From Chryseobacterium sp. (GTDB taxonomy: Bacteria > Bacteroidota > Bacteroidia > Flavobacteriales > Weeksellaceae): a stretch of DNA of 56,392 nucleotides. The stretch covers positions 1 through 56,392 of the forward strand of contig QFQW01000014.1 in assembly GCA_003248755.1 (NCBI GenBank), in the 5' to 3' direction. Both the position numbers and the translations under genes were made by a program. Shown here piece after piece: positions 46,557 to 54,894 of the stretch (its first letter is position 1; every line of letters starts with the position of its first letter). The notes below the pieces were generated by a model, which was not told the DNA's origin, made no database searches, and was given only the letters and a program-made list of their open reading frames with translations.

Positions 46557-47366
46557 TTAGCATTTTATAGGTTGGGAATGAAAATTTTTGAGATTAAGGA
46601 AAAATCCCCTGTTTTCAGTAAGACCGTCACGAAATAGGCTAAACAAGAGAGAACAGCCCATTTGTGCAAGGGTTGAATTGATATATAAGTCCTGTTTGTC
46701 CAAAGCTTCAGCTAAACTGCAACTTGGTGTATCATCTTCAGTTTCGGATTGCAAGAGTAATTCTCCGAACTCTTCTGTTATATAAGGAAGACTTGCAACC
46801 GTTTCGTATTTTTCTGAGTTGGGTTGTCGAATTTCCCCCACAGTTGAAAGCAAGACCTGCCCTGAATGTTTGTTATTCCCAAAATCAACCCAATATTTAG
46901 GTTGGTTTCGGCTTAACCATCTACCTACTGCCAACTCGTCGATAATATCCGCAATTTCAAAGCGCGATTTGACATTATCGACACAGGACAAATATATGGC
47001 TGACTGCATATTTTTACAGACTCTTCCTGATGAATCCCTTTCAAACTTCCTCACTTCGGCTTTCCAATTCGTTCCCATCCATCTGTTTGCCCGATTAATC
47101 AATACAACCGCCTTCGGCAGACCGACCTCGCATTCGGCGAAACGTTGCCTGCCCTGATTGGCTTCGGTCACAATATCATCATCCCAAAGTCTTACTTGCA
47201 AACCTGCGTGTCCTAATGCGATCAAAGAATGGTTCATTTCCATTAAAGCGGTCAAAACCTTCGAACCTGTTCCTCCTGCTCCGATAAGGTTTAATGAAAT
47301 GGGATTTGTAGGATGGATAAGGCTATCATCCGTATAGTGAACTTTTAGCTTTTCAGTATGTATCAT
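46557..47366 (-). CDS. PRTRC system ThiF-family protein
   Basis: The start is placed at the ATG at 47366 (MIHTEKLKVHYTDD), which shares its A with the TGA of the protein B gene; a longer frame to 47462 would overlap that gene by 97 bp. GAGGTG (29-34) is the nucleotide-binding loop of ThiF/E1-like enzymes, and LWDDDIVTEANQGRQRF follows as in PRTRC ThiF. These proteins adenylate a C-terminal carboxylate in other contexts; their PRTRC substrate is unknown. PRTRC cassettes are found on plasmids and related elements. Confidence 0.88.
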   Translation of the reverse strand: MIHTEKLKVHYTDDSLIHPTNPISLNLIGAGGTGSKVLTALMEMNHSLIALGHAGLQVRLWDDDIVTEANQGRQRFAECEVGLPKAVVLINRANRWMGTNWKAEVRKFERDSSGRVCKNMQSAIYLSCVDNVKSRFEIADIIDELAVGRWLSRNQPKYWVDFGNNKHSGQVLLSTVGEIRQPNSEKYETVASLPYITEEFGELLLQSETEDDTPSCSLAEALDKQDLYINSTLAQMGCSLLFSLFRDGLTENRGFFLNLKNFHSQPIKC

Positions 47367-48106
47367 CAGAGAAGATTTTTTAAGGTTAGATTTGAGGTAA
47401 GTAAAACATCTATTGGAAACGCTTCTTTGTTTAGAATTTGATTTTTCCACAGATTCACGCAATTGCCTTTTATCGGATTATGATTGTTGACCAAATGGCT
47501 GAAATAGGAATTAAAAAAATAGTTCTCCCATTCTTCCATAAACTCTTCGAGTGATGCGGAATTTTTAATATTGATGTCCACACTTCCCATACAGACATTT
47601 CCGCTTTCATAAACATTAAGAAAGGGCGCATACAAAAGTTGAGTTTCCTCAGTAGGACGTCTATTAGTAGCGAGCGCAAATATTCTTATTCCACGTTTAT
47701 TGGCGCACCATAGCAAAGGAGGTATATGTGCCCGCCCATTCGGAATAGATAGCCTTTCTGTAAAGTACAATTGCCGTTTCTGTGACTTGGTGTACCAAAT
47801 AACTTTTCCGTTCTCTGATGCATCAATAAAGAGAACATTTGTGGAGATAATACCATTTGATTTCAAAAAATCTTTATCTTTCTTGGTTTGGATATTGAGT
47901 GTTGCGGACAATCGCTGTGCTTCCCTTACTGTTAGTGGATGGGCATTAATCATATTGCCATTGCTATCAATATCAAAGTTTTCAACGTAACTTTGAGCGT
48001 TATTTCCCTCTGTCACATAAAGGACCAAAGCCGATTTAGGATGGTACAATGTCCCGAAACTATCGGTGATGTCTGTTTCTTCGGCGGTATTCAATGTATT
48101 TTTCAT
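47366..48106 (-). CDS. PRTRC system protein B
   Basis: The 246-residue protein has the opening FGTLYHPKSALVLYVTEG and the later LLWCANKRGIRIFALATN and LLYAPFLNVYESGNVCMG, features of PRTRC protein B. It has no membrane segments. It overlaps the ThiF start by one base, which shows translational coupling. The biochemical function is unknown; the whole cassette is linked to plasmid maintenance by its ParB relationship elsewhere. Confidence 0.85.
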   Translation of the reverse strand: MKNTLNTAEETDITDSFGTLYHPKSALVLYVTEGNNAQSYVENFDIDSNGNMINAHPLTVREAQRLSATLNIQTKKDKDFLKSNGIISTNVLFIDASENGKVIWYTKSQKRQLYFTERLSIPNGRAHIPPLLWCANKRGIRIFALATNRRPTEETQLLYAPFLNVYESGNVCMGSVDINIKNSASLEEFMEEWENYFFNSYFSHLVNNHNPIKGNCVNLWKNQILNKEAFPIDVLLTSNLTLKNLL

Positions 48107-48124
48107 TATTGTTTTGTTTAAATA

Positions 48125-48787
48125 TTAATTAAGCAATGCGCACAATCTGTTTAAAATCTTAAAAAACCGATTTTCAAAATCGAGATTTTTGTTTGTTATG
48201 CTGCTTCCGTCAAAAGTTTTATAAATTATTGGTTCCTGCGTGTCTGCATATTCATTGAAGTCGTTATTTATGCTTTCGATTAGGGTTTCATATATCAATC
48301 CATTGCTTTCGGCAAAAAACGAGATATATTTATCCATAGTAATCGCTGTTTGTTCATAGTAATAGTCATCTTCATCCTCTTCTGATTTGAATGCATTGTT
48401 GTAGTGGGCATTTCTATACAAACTTTCATTTGGGTATTCGCAATAAAGTTTAAAAGTTCTATCTGCCAATTCAAAGCATTCTTTATCAAAATTGTTCTTT
48501 GGTATGAAAGCTGTAAGGCGTTGCTCAAAAAAGAGAAGGTTATTGACGTTTGCCATTTTCTGCCCCATTTTATCACCTATAATTTCAGCTCTTTGCAATT
48601 CTTTTTTATAGGTGTGGCTTTCATCTATTTCCTCGTCCATAGCTATCCATTCTCCGAGCATTTCATAATGCCAATCTAGGTAAGAGCCTTCCATTCTATA
48701 GTAGGGAACATCCGCAATCCTATATAAATAAGCGCAAACCGATAAAAGCAGACAGGCTGTTTTTCTTCGTGTCTTATCTTTTAGCAT
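48125..48787 (-). CDS. Hypothetical protein of the PRTRC operon
   Basis: The product has 220 residues, mostly helical and rich in Tyr, Glu and Asp, with a mildly hydrophobic N-terminal helix (TACLLLSVCAYLYRI). I see no known domain. It lies 18 bp upstream of protein B in the same operon. It takes the place where some PRTRC cassettes carry protein F or A, but I cannot match it to either. Confidence 0.6.
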   Translation of the reverse strand: MLKDKTRRKTACLLLSVCAYLYRIADVPYYRMEGSYLDWHYEMLGEWIAMDEEIDESHTYKKELQRAEIIGDKMGQKMANVNNLLFFEQRLTAFIPKNNFDKECFELADRTFKLYCEYPNESLYRNAHYNNAFKSEEDEDDYYYEQTAITMDKYISFFAESNGLIYETLIESINNDFNEYADTQEPIIYKTFDGSSITNKNLDFENRFFKILNRLCALLN

Positions 48788-48890
48788 CAGATAAAGCGGT
48801 ACAACAGGAATATAAAATAAACTAGCTCCTGTGTTGCATCGCTCCCTAAGGACAAAATAGGTTTTATTTCCCTTCTGAATCAGGCGTATA

Positions 48891-49298
48891 TCATCGCAAT
48901 TTTCGGTCTTTTTTTTTCAACTGTTTTTCAATATCCCAAAGGGATAGGCAAATATTGTATGGATAATTGAAATCTTGTATCGGCATTGGCTCAACACCAT
49001 AATGTTCTGCTAATTGAGAAAGAGACTTATAAAAGTCCCTTTCTGTCTTGACAACCTTACGTTTGCTCTGTTTTAGTGATTCGTTCACATTTAGTCTGGG
49101 CTTAAAGCAGACTTTTAGAAAAGCATCGGAAGTTGCGAGATTGGAACGGATTTCCGTTGGTCTTTCCGAACCTCCGAACTGTCCTTTAGCTGATTCATCC
49201 ATTCTGTGTAATCCTTTAGCTGTCGGTGCAGTTGCTTTTGTTTTTTTTCTTCGGGCAGTTGGATTTTTCCCGATATCACTTTTTGTTGCATTGTTCAT
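48891..49298 (-). CDS. Hypothetical basic protein of the PRTRC operon
   Basis: The ATG at 49298 (MNNATKSDIG) is preferred to a TTG at 49331. The first 45 residues are basic and probably disordered (RRKKTKATAPTAKG), which suggests nucleic-acid binding. The C-terminal 60 residues are helical and end in a run of Lys/Asp. No family is recognised. A hairpin lies immediately upstream of its start. Confidence 0.55.
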   Translation of the reverse strand: MNNATKSDIGKNPTARRKKTKATAPTAKGLHRMDESAKGQFGGSERPTEIRSNLATSDAFLKVCFKPRLNVNESLKQSKRKVVKTERDFYKSLSQLAEHYGVEPMPIQDFNYPYNICLSLWDIEKQLKKKDRKLR

Positions 49299-49319
49299 TT
49301 TCTTAAAATTATTATTGAA

Positions 49320-49343
49320 AACTCCCCTCAAATAAGGGGAGTT
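49320..49343 (-). terminator. Intercistronic hairpin inside the PRTRC operon
   Basis: AACTCCCCT (49320-49328) and AGGGGAGTT (49335-49343) form a perfect 9-bp stem; TTTT follows on the minus strand. It lies between protein C and the basic protein and may act as an attenuator or mRNA-processing stem. Confidence 0.55.
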
Positions 49344-49348
49344 AGTTT

Positions 49349-49567
49349 TCAGCCCTTAGTACCCATTACACTTTCAAAACGGTATTGGATTTTATCACCT
49401 TTTATAAGCGGTTCGGACACTTTGGATGTTGTTAAGATAGGGTAGGTATTGGCATAGAAATTCATCACAGTTTCTACACTCCATTTCGGGTCTGGGTCGG
49501 TTAATTTAACTTCCAGCCCATTATCTTTCAATATGAAGATTCTTTCTAATAGTGTTGCTAGTAACAT
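49349..49567 (-). CDS. PRTRC system protein C
   Basis: The 72-residue protein LLATLLERIFILKDNG... LTDPDPKWSVETVMNFYA is typical in length and sequence of PRTRC protein C. It is small and beta-grasp-like in size, which would suit a partner or substrate of the ThiF-like enzyme, and it ends in Gly (GTKG), although with a single Gly. It starts 3 bp after protein E. Confidence 0.85.
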   Translation of the reverse strand: MLLATLLERIFILKDNGLEVKLTDPDPKWSVETVMNFYANTYPILTTSKVSEPLIKGDKIQYRFESVMGTKG

Positions 49568-49570
49568 ACA

Positions 49571-50122
49571 TTATGGATTTGAAGATTGGACATTCTCATT
49601 GGTGTTTGCACTAAAAAGACTTGGTGCAAAATGACTTGCGTATTCATCCTGTTTTTTGTTTATTATTTCGGCGAATTCGGGATAGGCAGAAACTTTTGGA
49701 AGAGCCGACCACGCTTCTTTATATTTGCCTTCTTTTTCCAATTCTTCTGCTTTCTGAAAAGCATCTTTGTATTTTTTTTCTTTAGCTTCCCTTTCTTTTT
49801 TCTCCTTATCTGCCTTCTCCTTTTCCATTGCTGATTTCTTTTGGGCTTCTTCAAGGCTTTTCATAAAGGCTTCCATATTGACCATTAAACCTGAGGCGGT
49901 CTGTAATGGTGCTGAGATTTTTTCAAAAAAACCGTTGTCAAGTTCTTCTGCCGTACCGTTCAGGTTGAATGGCAGAATAAGATTTTTCGCTTTGTCACCA
50001 CATCGTTCGTTGTTGAGTAGTACGGTCAATACAAAACCGCTACCTTCTACTTGTCGGAAAATTAACTTTAAATCGCCCACCAGATTTAATTTAGCTAACT
50101 GTCTAAAAAAATTAGTCTGCAT
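49571..50122 (-). CDS. PRTRC system protein E
   Basis: The 183-residue protein has an N-terminal domain (FRQLAKLNLVGDLKLIFRQ) that fits PRTRC protein E. A highly charged helix of Lys/Glu repeats (about 90-125) and a TPR-like helix pair (EKEGKYKEAWSALPKV) follow. Function is unknown. It is tightly packed with protein C and sits upstream of it as in other cassettes. Confidence 0.83.
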   Translation of the reverse strand: MQTNFFRQLAKLNLVGDLKLIFRQVEGSGFVLTVLLNNERCGDKAKNLILPFNLNGTAEELDNGFFEKISAPLQTASGLMVNMEAFMKSLEEAQKKSAMEKEKADKEKKEREAKEKKYKDAFQKAEELEKEGKYKEAWSALPKVSAYPEFAEIINKKQDEYASHFAPSLFSANTNENVQSSNP

Positions 50123-50141
50123 ATCTATTTTGTTTAGTGAT

Positions 50142-50579
50142 TTATTTTACGAGTTCAAAAAGTGGTATTTCGGAAGTCCAAAATTCTTCGCCAGTATGTT
50201 TGCCATACACTTGATAATAGCCAAAGCCGTTTTTTACCAGTTGGACTGTATGCGAAATGAGCCTATTTTCAGGTACGGATAATTTTTCAATACTTTCCTC
50301 GTCAATTTCTATAAATGACCAATCCCTTCCATCAAGCAATTCGGCTGAATCGGGGCAAAACTCGTTATCATCTTTATAAAAAGTGATGGATTGTTCAGAA
50401 TACATCATAGAAAGAAGTGTGTAATCATCCGAAAATGGTCTGATACGTTCTATCCGTTCTTGCTGTTCTTTCTTCCATCCCGCTGTAATATTAAGAATCG
50501 CAAAATCACAACAATCCCATTCGCTGTTGGTCATTGCTTTTAACATTATATATTCTGTTGGTATTTGAGATATTTTCAT
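50142..50579 (-). CDS. PRTRC-associated hypothetical protein, paralogue a
   Basis: The ATG at 50579 (MKISQIPTEYIMLKAM) is chosen because the paralogue upstream has the same opening (MKIS..PTE). Both share CDFAI, a Trp-containing helix and an ending of EEFWT...F.L.EL. The product is about 145 residues and mixed alpha/beta. Function is unknown. The duplicated pair lies between protein E and the small 69-residue gene. Confidence 0.65.
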   Translation of the reverse strand: MKISQIPTEYIMLKAMTNSEWDCCDFAILNITAGWKKEQQERIERIRPFSDDYTLLSMMYSEQSITFYKDDNEFCPDSAELLDGRDWSFIEIDEESIEKLSVPENRLISHTVQLVKNGFGYYQVYGKHTGEEFWTSEIPLFELVK

Positions 50580-50671
50580 TATTTCAATTTTTTGGTAAAA
50601 CACCCATTAACTCCGCATCACCCAAATTGGGCAATACGGAAGAAATAATGAATGTTAAATTGTTGTTCGTG

Positions 50672-51106
50672 TTATAAAAGTGATTGAGTAAGTTCTTCTA
50701 AAGAAAATTGATGTGTCCAGAATTCATCATCCACATTGCTCTCAAAACAACTGTAAACTGCATCGCCATTACTAAATACCTGCATTTGTTTGCAGGAGAT
50801 TCTGACATCATTTTGGGGCAGGCTTTTGATTTCTTCCAAATCGGTTTCCACGAATACCATATTCTTGTCCGTCAGCCATTCCTTAATTTCGGGTATTTTA
50901 TTATAGCTGAAAAATTCTATCCTTTCATCATCATAGTTCAGCCATTTAAAAGCATCATCATCTATAAAGCATTTTGCAGCTTGCATTCTTTTTTTTGCTG
51001 TGGCTTTCCATTCCTCAGTGGTATGAATAATTGCGAAGTCGCACAAATCACCATTGTGAAATGCGCCGATTAATAAGAATTCTGTTGGTTTAAGAGATAT
51101 TTTCAT
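50672..51106 (-). CDS. PRTRC-associated hypothetical protein, paralogue b
   Basis: The ATG at 51106 (MKISLKPTEFLLIGAF) aligns with paralogue a; an upstream ATG would overlap the 69-codon gene. LCDFAIIHTTEEWKATAKKRM and DDEFWTHQFSLEELTQ have clear counterparts in paralogue a, with much divergence elsewhere. No domain is recognised. Retention of both copies suggests different partners or a heteromer. Confidence 0.65.
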   Translation of the reverse strand: MKISLKPTEFLLIGAFHNGDLCDFAIIHTTEEWKATAKKRMQAAKCFIDDDAFKWLNYDDERIEFFSYNKIPEIKEWLTDKNMVFVETDLEEIKSLPQNDVRISCKQMQVFSNGDAVYSCFESNVDDEFWTHQFSLEELTQSLL

Positions 51107-51116
51107 TTCTTTATTG

Positions 51117-51326
51117 TTAATTATTTTCGTTAATGTATATACCACTCGTTTTGAAAGGGTCTGTACCTTGTGTCAATCGGATTTCAGACTTAAAAATCTT
51201 GGAAAATTTCCTTGCATATCGTATTGCCGTTGTTCTGTCGCAGTAAGTCTGATAATAGACTGTAATTTCGTCCCAATCCTTGTTATCCTTTGTCTGCTTC
51301 ACCTGAAAATTAAATTGCGCATCCAT
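51117..51326 (-). CDS. Small hypothetical protein next to ssb
   Basis: The 69-residue product has a beta-helix-beta pattern (FNFQVKQTKDNK, TAIRYARKFSKIFKSEIRL). It lies 14 bp after the ssb stop on the same strand and begins with ATG. It has no membrane segment or recognised domain. It is probably co-expressed with ssb and the PRTRC genes. Confidence 0.6.
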   Translation of the reverse strand: MDAQFNFQVKQTKDNKDWDEITVYYQTYCDRTTAIRYARKFSKIFKSEIRLTQGTDPFKTSGIYINENN

Positions 51327-51340
51327 AGCTGAATTAGATT

Positions 51341-51739
51341 TTAAAATGGTAAGTCGTCTGTTTCATCTTCGGTAAAAGGATTGCCTTTTGGTGTTTCGGA
51401 ACTCGGCTGTTCTTTTGCATTGTCTTTTTTTCCTGCTCCGTGAAGTTTAATTCTTGAGGTATGAAAGTTCAATCCCGATTTGATTTCTCCGTCTTTGTTC
51501 ACCCAAGCACTTGAACTGGGTCTTCCAATAAGTTCGACTAGAGTACCTTTAGTTAGATACTCAGCAATCTTGGGGTTAATCCAATAGGAACAATTATAAA
51601 AGGTGGTCTGTTCCTTGATTTCGCCATCTTTCGTTTTGTAGCGGTCGTTGATTGCTACAGGAAAGTTGACAACCTGCTTGTCATTTTTTAAGATGTTGAT
51701 TTCTGCGTTTTTTGTTAGTCTACCTACGATTGTGTTCAT
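51341..51739 (-). CDS. ssb: Single-stranded DNA-binding protein
   Basis: The 132-residue protein has an OB fold opening MNTIVGRLTKNAEI and YNCSYWINPKIAEYLTKG, and ends in the acidic hydrophobic tip ETDDLPF used to bind partner proteins. Plasmid-borne SSB coats transferred or replicating single strands. It appears to be the first gene of the leftward PRTRC operon. Confidence 0.92.
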   Translation of the reverse strand: MNTIVGRLTKNAEINILKNDKQVVNFPVAINDRYKTKDGEIKEQTTFYNCSYWINPKIAEYLTKGTLVELIGRPSSSAWVNKDGEIKSGLNFHTSRIKLHGAGKKDNAKEQPSSETPKGNPFTEDETDDLPF

Positions 51740-52297
51740 AATGTTTCGTTTTAAATGTTAATTTTTTTGTTTATAATTTTATTAATGTTTATAAATGCCG
51801 AGTGAATTGATTGGGTATCGAGGACACTGGGCTTTTTTCTTTTATTTACTTTCCCAATTTGGAAAAGCATTATTTTTTGCTGTTTTTCTTTTTTTTTCGT
51901 GGATGCCAAAGAGCGTCTTTGTTTGAATTGATTCGTACAACTGAGGTTGCGGCTTTTTCTTTGCCGATGATCATAGGAAAGTATCAGGCATACAAAACCC
52001 GGTTCGTTTCAGCTAAAACAATCTGCTTACGAACCGGGCTTGAAATCTTTTTGTCCGCAGGATTTCAGGAGTGTCTGGGAAAATTATTGGAACGAAGAGG
52101 AAAGAATTTTTCTAGAAACCCAAAAAGATTTTTTTGAGTGAATGATGCTGTCCTACATTTGCAATAGTAAAAAGCCTGACTTCAGTTGAAATGAGTTCAA
52201 GGACGCTCTTATCAATGAAAACTAAAAGAAGAACATTCAAAAGATCGGCATTCTGAATTGTTTTTAAATTAATCGAGATATAACAAGTCGATAGATT
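51740..52297. other. Non-coding stretch upstream of ssb with a 9-bp inverted repeat
   Basis: CCCGGTTCG (51998-52006) and CGAACCGGG (52030-52038) are exact reverse complements with a 23-nt loop, in a locally GC-richer patch. The DNA nearest ssb is AT-rich and should hold its promoter. A plus-strand frame of 108 codons (51811-52137) is not convincing. A structured leader or small RNA is possible. Confidence 0.5.
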
Positions 52298-53464
52298 CTA
52301 TCTTTTATTTGTAAAGGAATGTTGATAAACTAAATTGAGTTTTGACAAATCGAAGTTCCAGAAGGGTTTATTTGTATTGATAACAGCAAATTTATTATCA
52401 TCAATATCAAACGGGCTTATGAAATAACAGAACAATAATTTGGTAATAGATTTACTATAATTTTTCCGGTTGTACCTTAGAATACAACGCAATGCGTAAG
52501 GTTTTCCTTTATTGAAATCAACGTAAAGGGAAAGCACCTGTTCACTCAGAAATACTTTTCTTCCCTCTGTCGTCCAGCCGCTTAATCGCTTTACCCGCCC
52601 TTTATTAGAAATAACAAACCGATTTCGAAAGCCAGGTATGGTCTTCCATTTTTCTCCGGGAAGATCTTCAGGCGACAAATTCATACAGGGTGGCGGATTA
52701 TTCTTATCAATTAGGGGTTGTCCCAGATTTTTCCATACGGTTTCGTTAAGGAGCTTATGATTGGTTTTTGACTTTGGTTTAACTTCAAAGTCTTTTTCTG
52801 TAATGGAACGGCTGCTTATAAACCACCGGAATCCACCTGCGGTCAGAAAGATACCATTAACTGCATCCATTATACTTTCACGGCCAACACCAACTGCTTT
52901 TTCAGCACTGTACATATCTTCAAAATCAGTGATGAAATTACCATTAACATCATACTGTGAGACAGGCTGCGAATAGATCACTTTTCGATTTCTCGTCCTG
53001 TTAGCGTTAAATGTCCTGTAACGTCTCTCGCTTGATGATATTTTTTCCAGATTGGCAGAATGCAGATGCAGATTATTATCATCTTTAAATCCTATAATGA
53101 TATTGCGGTCTTCATAGTTAAATTTCTCAACAAAATGGTAGTAGACCAGCCGTGCAACTGACTTACGGTATTTTTTTCCATCGGAAGACAAAGTGCAGTG
53201 CACCTGATAAAAATCTTTATGAAGATACCTGTTAGACTGCTTTACAAATATAAGCTTCATAATCATTTCCCGTTCTTTTTTACCTTTTGTCTTATGAGGT
53301 AAGTAAGTCCATCTCTCTAAACTCTTCAACCTGCCATAGTTTGAAATAGCATAATTAGCAAAGCCATCCACCTCTTTCCAATCTTCACCAGGCAGGTCTG
53401 ATAAAGAACGATTGTAAATCACTTCTTTTACATATTCGTCTTCTAGTTCAGCAGGTAGTTTCAT
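52298..53464 (-). CDS. NUMOD4/NUMOD1 DNA-binding protein with degenerate HNH
   Basis: Two NUMOD4 modules are visible: LPGEDWKEVDGFANYAISN at about 24-48 and LPGEKWKTIPGFRNRFVISN at about 268-292. Between them lie an HNH-like segment (121-141, IIIGFKDDNNLHLHSANLE) and a NUMOD1 module (VSQYDVNGNFITDFEDM, about 168-213). In active HNH enzymes the segment reads like HxDGNxxNN..NLEW; here the leading His is Gly-Phe, so cleavage is doubtful. It may be a retired homing nuclease now acting as a DNA-binding protein. It is monocistronic. Confidence 0.72.
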   Translation of the reverse strand: MKLPAELEDEYVKEVIYNRSLSDLPGEDWKEVDGFANYAISNYGRLKSLERWTYLPHKTKGKKEREMIMKLIFVKQSNRYLHKDFYQVHCTLSSDGKKYRKSVARLVYYHFVEKFNYEDRNIIIGFKDDNNLHLHSANLEKISSSERRYRTFNANRTRNRKVIYSQPVSQYDVNGNFITDFEDMYSAEKAVGVGRESIMDAVNGIFLTAGGFRWFISSRSITEKDFEVKPKSKTNHKLLNETVWKNLGQPLIDKNNPPPCMNLSPEDLPGEKWKTIPGFRNRFVISNKGRVKRLSGWTTEGRKVFLSEQVLSLYVDFNKGKPYALRCILRYNRKNYSKSITKLLFCYFISPFDIDDNKFAVINTNKPFWNFDLSKLNLVYQHSFTNKR

Positions 53465-53582
53465 AGCAGTTAAATAAGAATCGATATTTTAGTATGGTTG
53501 TCATAAAGATAAAAAACATTGAGAAATATCAGCCATTTTTGATATAACACGGAAAGGGACTTCACAAAAGCTAATAAACAAT

Positions 53583-53590
53583 TATATTTG
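53583..53590 (+). promoter_or_regulatory. -7 promoter box of the H1-like gene
   Basis: TATATTTG fits TAnnTTTG and lies 27 bp before the ATG at 53618. No clear -33 box is seen at the expected distance. Confidence 0.5.
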
Positions 53591-53617
53591 CAGCCGTAAA
53601 AAAAAATACGACCTTTT

Positions 53618-53794
53618 ATGAAAGAACTTATTGAAAAAATCAATGCTGAATTTGAGGCTTTTAGCAAAGAAGCTGAACAACAATCTGAAAAAGGAAACAA
53701 AGCAGCTGGAACCAGAGCCAGAAAATCTGCTTTGGAACTGAGTAAGCTGTTCAAGGATTTCAGAAAAGTTTCTGTTGAAGAATCAAAGAAATAG
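53618..53794 (+). CDS. Histone H1-like small protein
   Basis: The 58-residue protein MKELIEKINAEFEAFSKEAE onward ends with a basic helix (AGTRARKSALELSKLFKDFRKV). It fits the small histone-H1-like proteins common in flavobacteria. They are thought to bind DNA non-specifically. It is a single gene with a -7 box upstream and an intrinsic terminator 12 bp downstream. A longer minus-strand frame over it is a shadow. Confidence 0.82.
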   Translation: MKELIEKINAEFEAFSKEAEQQSEKGNKAAGTRARKSALELSKLFKDFRKVSVEESKK

Positions 53795-53806
53795 TAGACC
53801 AAAGAG

Positions 53807-53830
53807 AACCTGCCTAAAGCAGGTTTTTTT
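53807..53830 (+). terminator. Intrinsic terminator of the H1-like gene
   Basis: AACCTGC and GCAGGTT form a 7-bp stem with loop CTAAA, followed by a T-run. Confidence 0.9.
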
Positions 53831-53902
53831 ATTACAGTAATTGATCATTTAAAATGAAGTAATGTAAATACGGGAAACCGTAATGACAATCAAAATATAA
53901 TG

Positions 53903-54763
53903 TTAAGGTACTTGTTTTTGTACGCAAAACCATTGGTTTAAATCTTTATAATCTGCATACATTAAAGAGCTATCTTCCACATTTTTGTATTCCTTTTCAA
54001 TGATTGATCTTACGGATTTTCCGTTAGCATCATTATCAAGAAACAGAATGATTTTATCGTAGTCTTTCAACTTTTCTTTAGCTTTAAAAAGCATTGCTGT
54101 AGAATTTAAAATCAAACAATCACAATCAGGATGATCTTCATTACTAAGATTCCGAAAGGTTAGATAATCGAAAAAGCCTTCAAATACGGCGACTTCATTT
54201 TTTGAATTATTTCGGACTTTAATCCAGGAAACGTCTTTACTTCCCAAACAAATTTTAGAATAGGCATTGCGGAATTCAAAATCACCCGAATCGTTTAGAA
54301 ATCCTATTCCGAAATATGTTTTACCCTGACGTTCGTAATGAATTTCGTGAACCATATGTTTTTGTTCAAGAACCTTTCTTGATTTCAAATAGCGGATTAA
54401 GGCAGGGTGAATAATTTCTTTAATCTCTAAGATTTTATAATTGTCCTTTAACTGGATCTCTCCTTTTTTTTCCTGATGAATCGAATTGAGGTAAGAAAAA
54501 TCAGAGCTGGAAAGATATTTCAAGGCTTCTGATACAGAACATTTTTTAATTTGCTGAACAATGGAAATCACATCATAACTTTTTCCGGTACCAAAGTCAA
54601 ATGCCTTATTCTTGATGAAATCAACAGAAAGGCTGGGTGTTTTTTCTTCGCGGTCCAGTGCAAAATAAAATGCAGACCTTTTATTTTCTTTTACTGGAAA
54701 GCGGCCGAACATTTCTAAAACCGTTCGAATGTCGATCTTTTGTTTGATTTCTTCGCAGTTCAT
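53903..54763 (-). CDS. Toprim-domain primase-like protein without zinc ligands
   Basis: The N-terminal 70 residues follow the CHC2 primase zinc-finger layout (DIRTVLEMFGRFPV, EKTPSLSVDF, KSYDVISIV), but the Cys/His ligands are replaced, so no zinc is expected. The C-terminal Toprim domain has VAVFEGFFDYLTF (Glu195) and LFLDNDANGKS (Asp243, Asp245), the catalytic acidic set. Such proteins occur on Bacteroidetes plasmids and mobile elements and may prime the incoming or replicating strand. It lies between the H1-like gene and the origin. Confidence 0.83.
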   Translation of the reverse strand: MNCEEIKQKIDIRTVLEMFGRFPVKENKRSAFYFALDREEKTPSLSVDFIKNKAFDFGTGKSYDVISIVQQIKKCSVSEALKYLSSSDFSYLNSIHQEKKGEIQLKDNYKILEIKEIIHPALIRYLKSRKVLEQKHMVHEIHYERQGKTYFGIGFLNDSGDFEFRNAYSKICLGSKDVSWIKVRNNSKNEVAVFEGFFDYLTFRNLSNEDHPDCDCLILNSTAMLFKAKEKLKDYDKIILFLDNDANGKSVRSIIEKEYKNVEDSSLMYADYKDLNQWFCVQKQVP

Positions 54764-54894
54764 TTTTTTTCTTTTAGAGCAATTATTTTCCTCAATTTCC
54801 TTTTAAATAAAAAAAAGACTTTTAATTACTTTTTAGTTTACTTTTAATAATTTCTTGTATTTAGCTACTGTAAGCAATTGCAGTGGTTTTCCGG

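Noticed and set aside
51811..52137. Plus-strand frame of 108 codons upstream of ssb
   Set aside because: The start is T-rich with a run of Phe, the frame crosses the inverted repeat, and no domain is recognised.
53470..53802. Minus-strand frame of 110 codons
   Set aside because: It lies antisense to the H1-like gene, which has a promoter box, a family match and a terminator.
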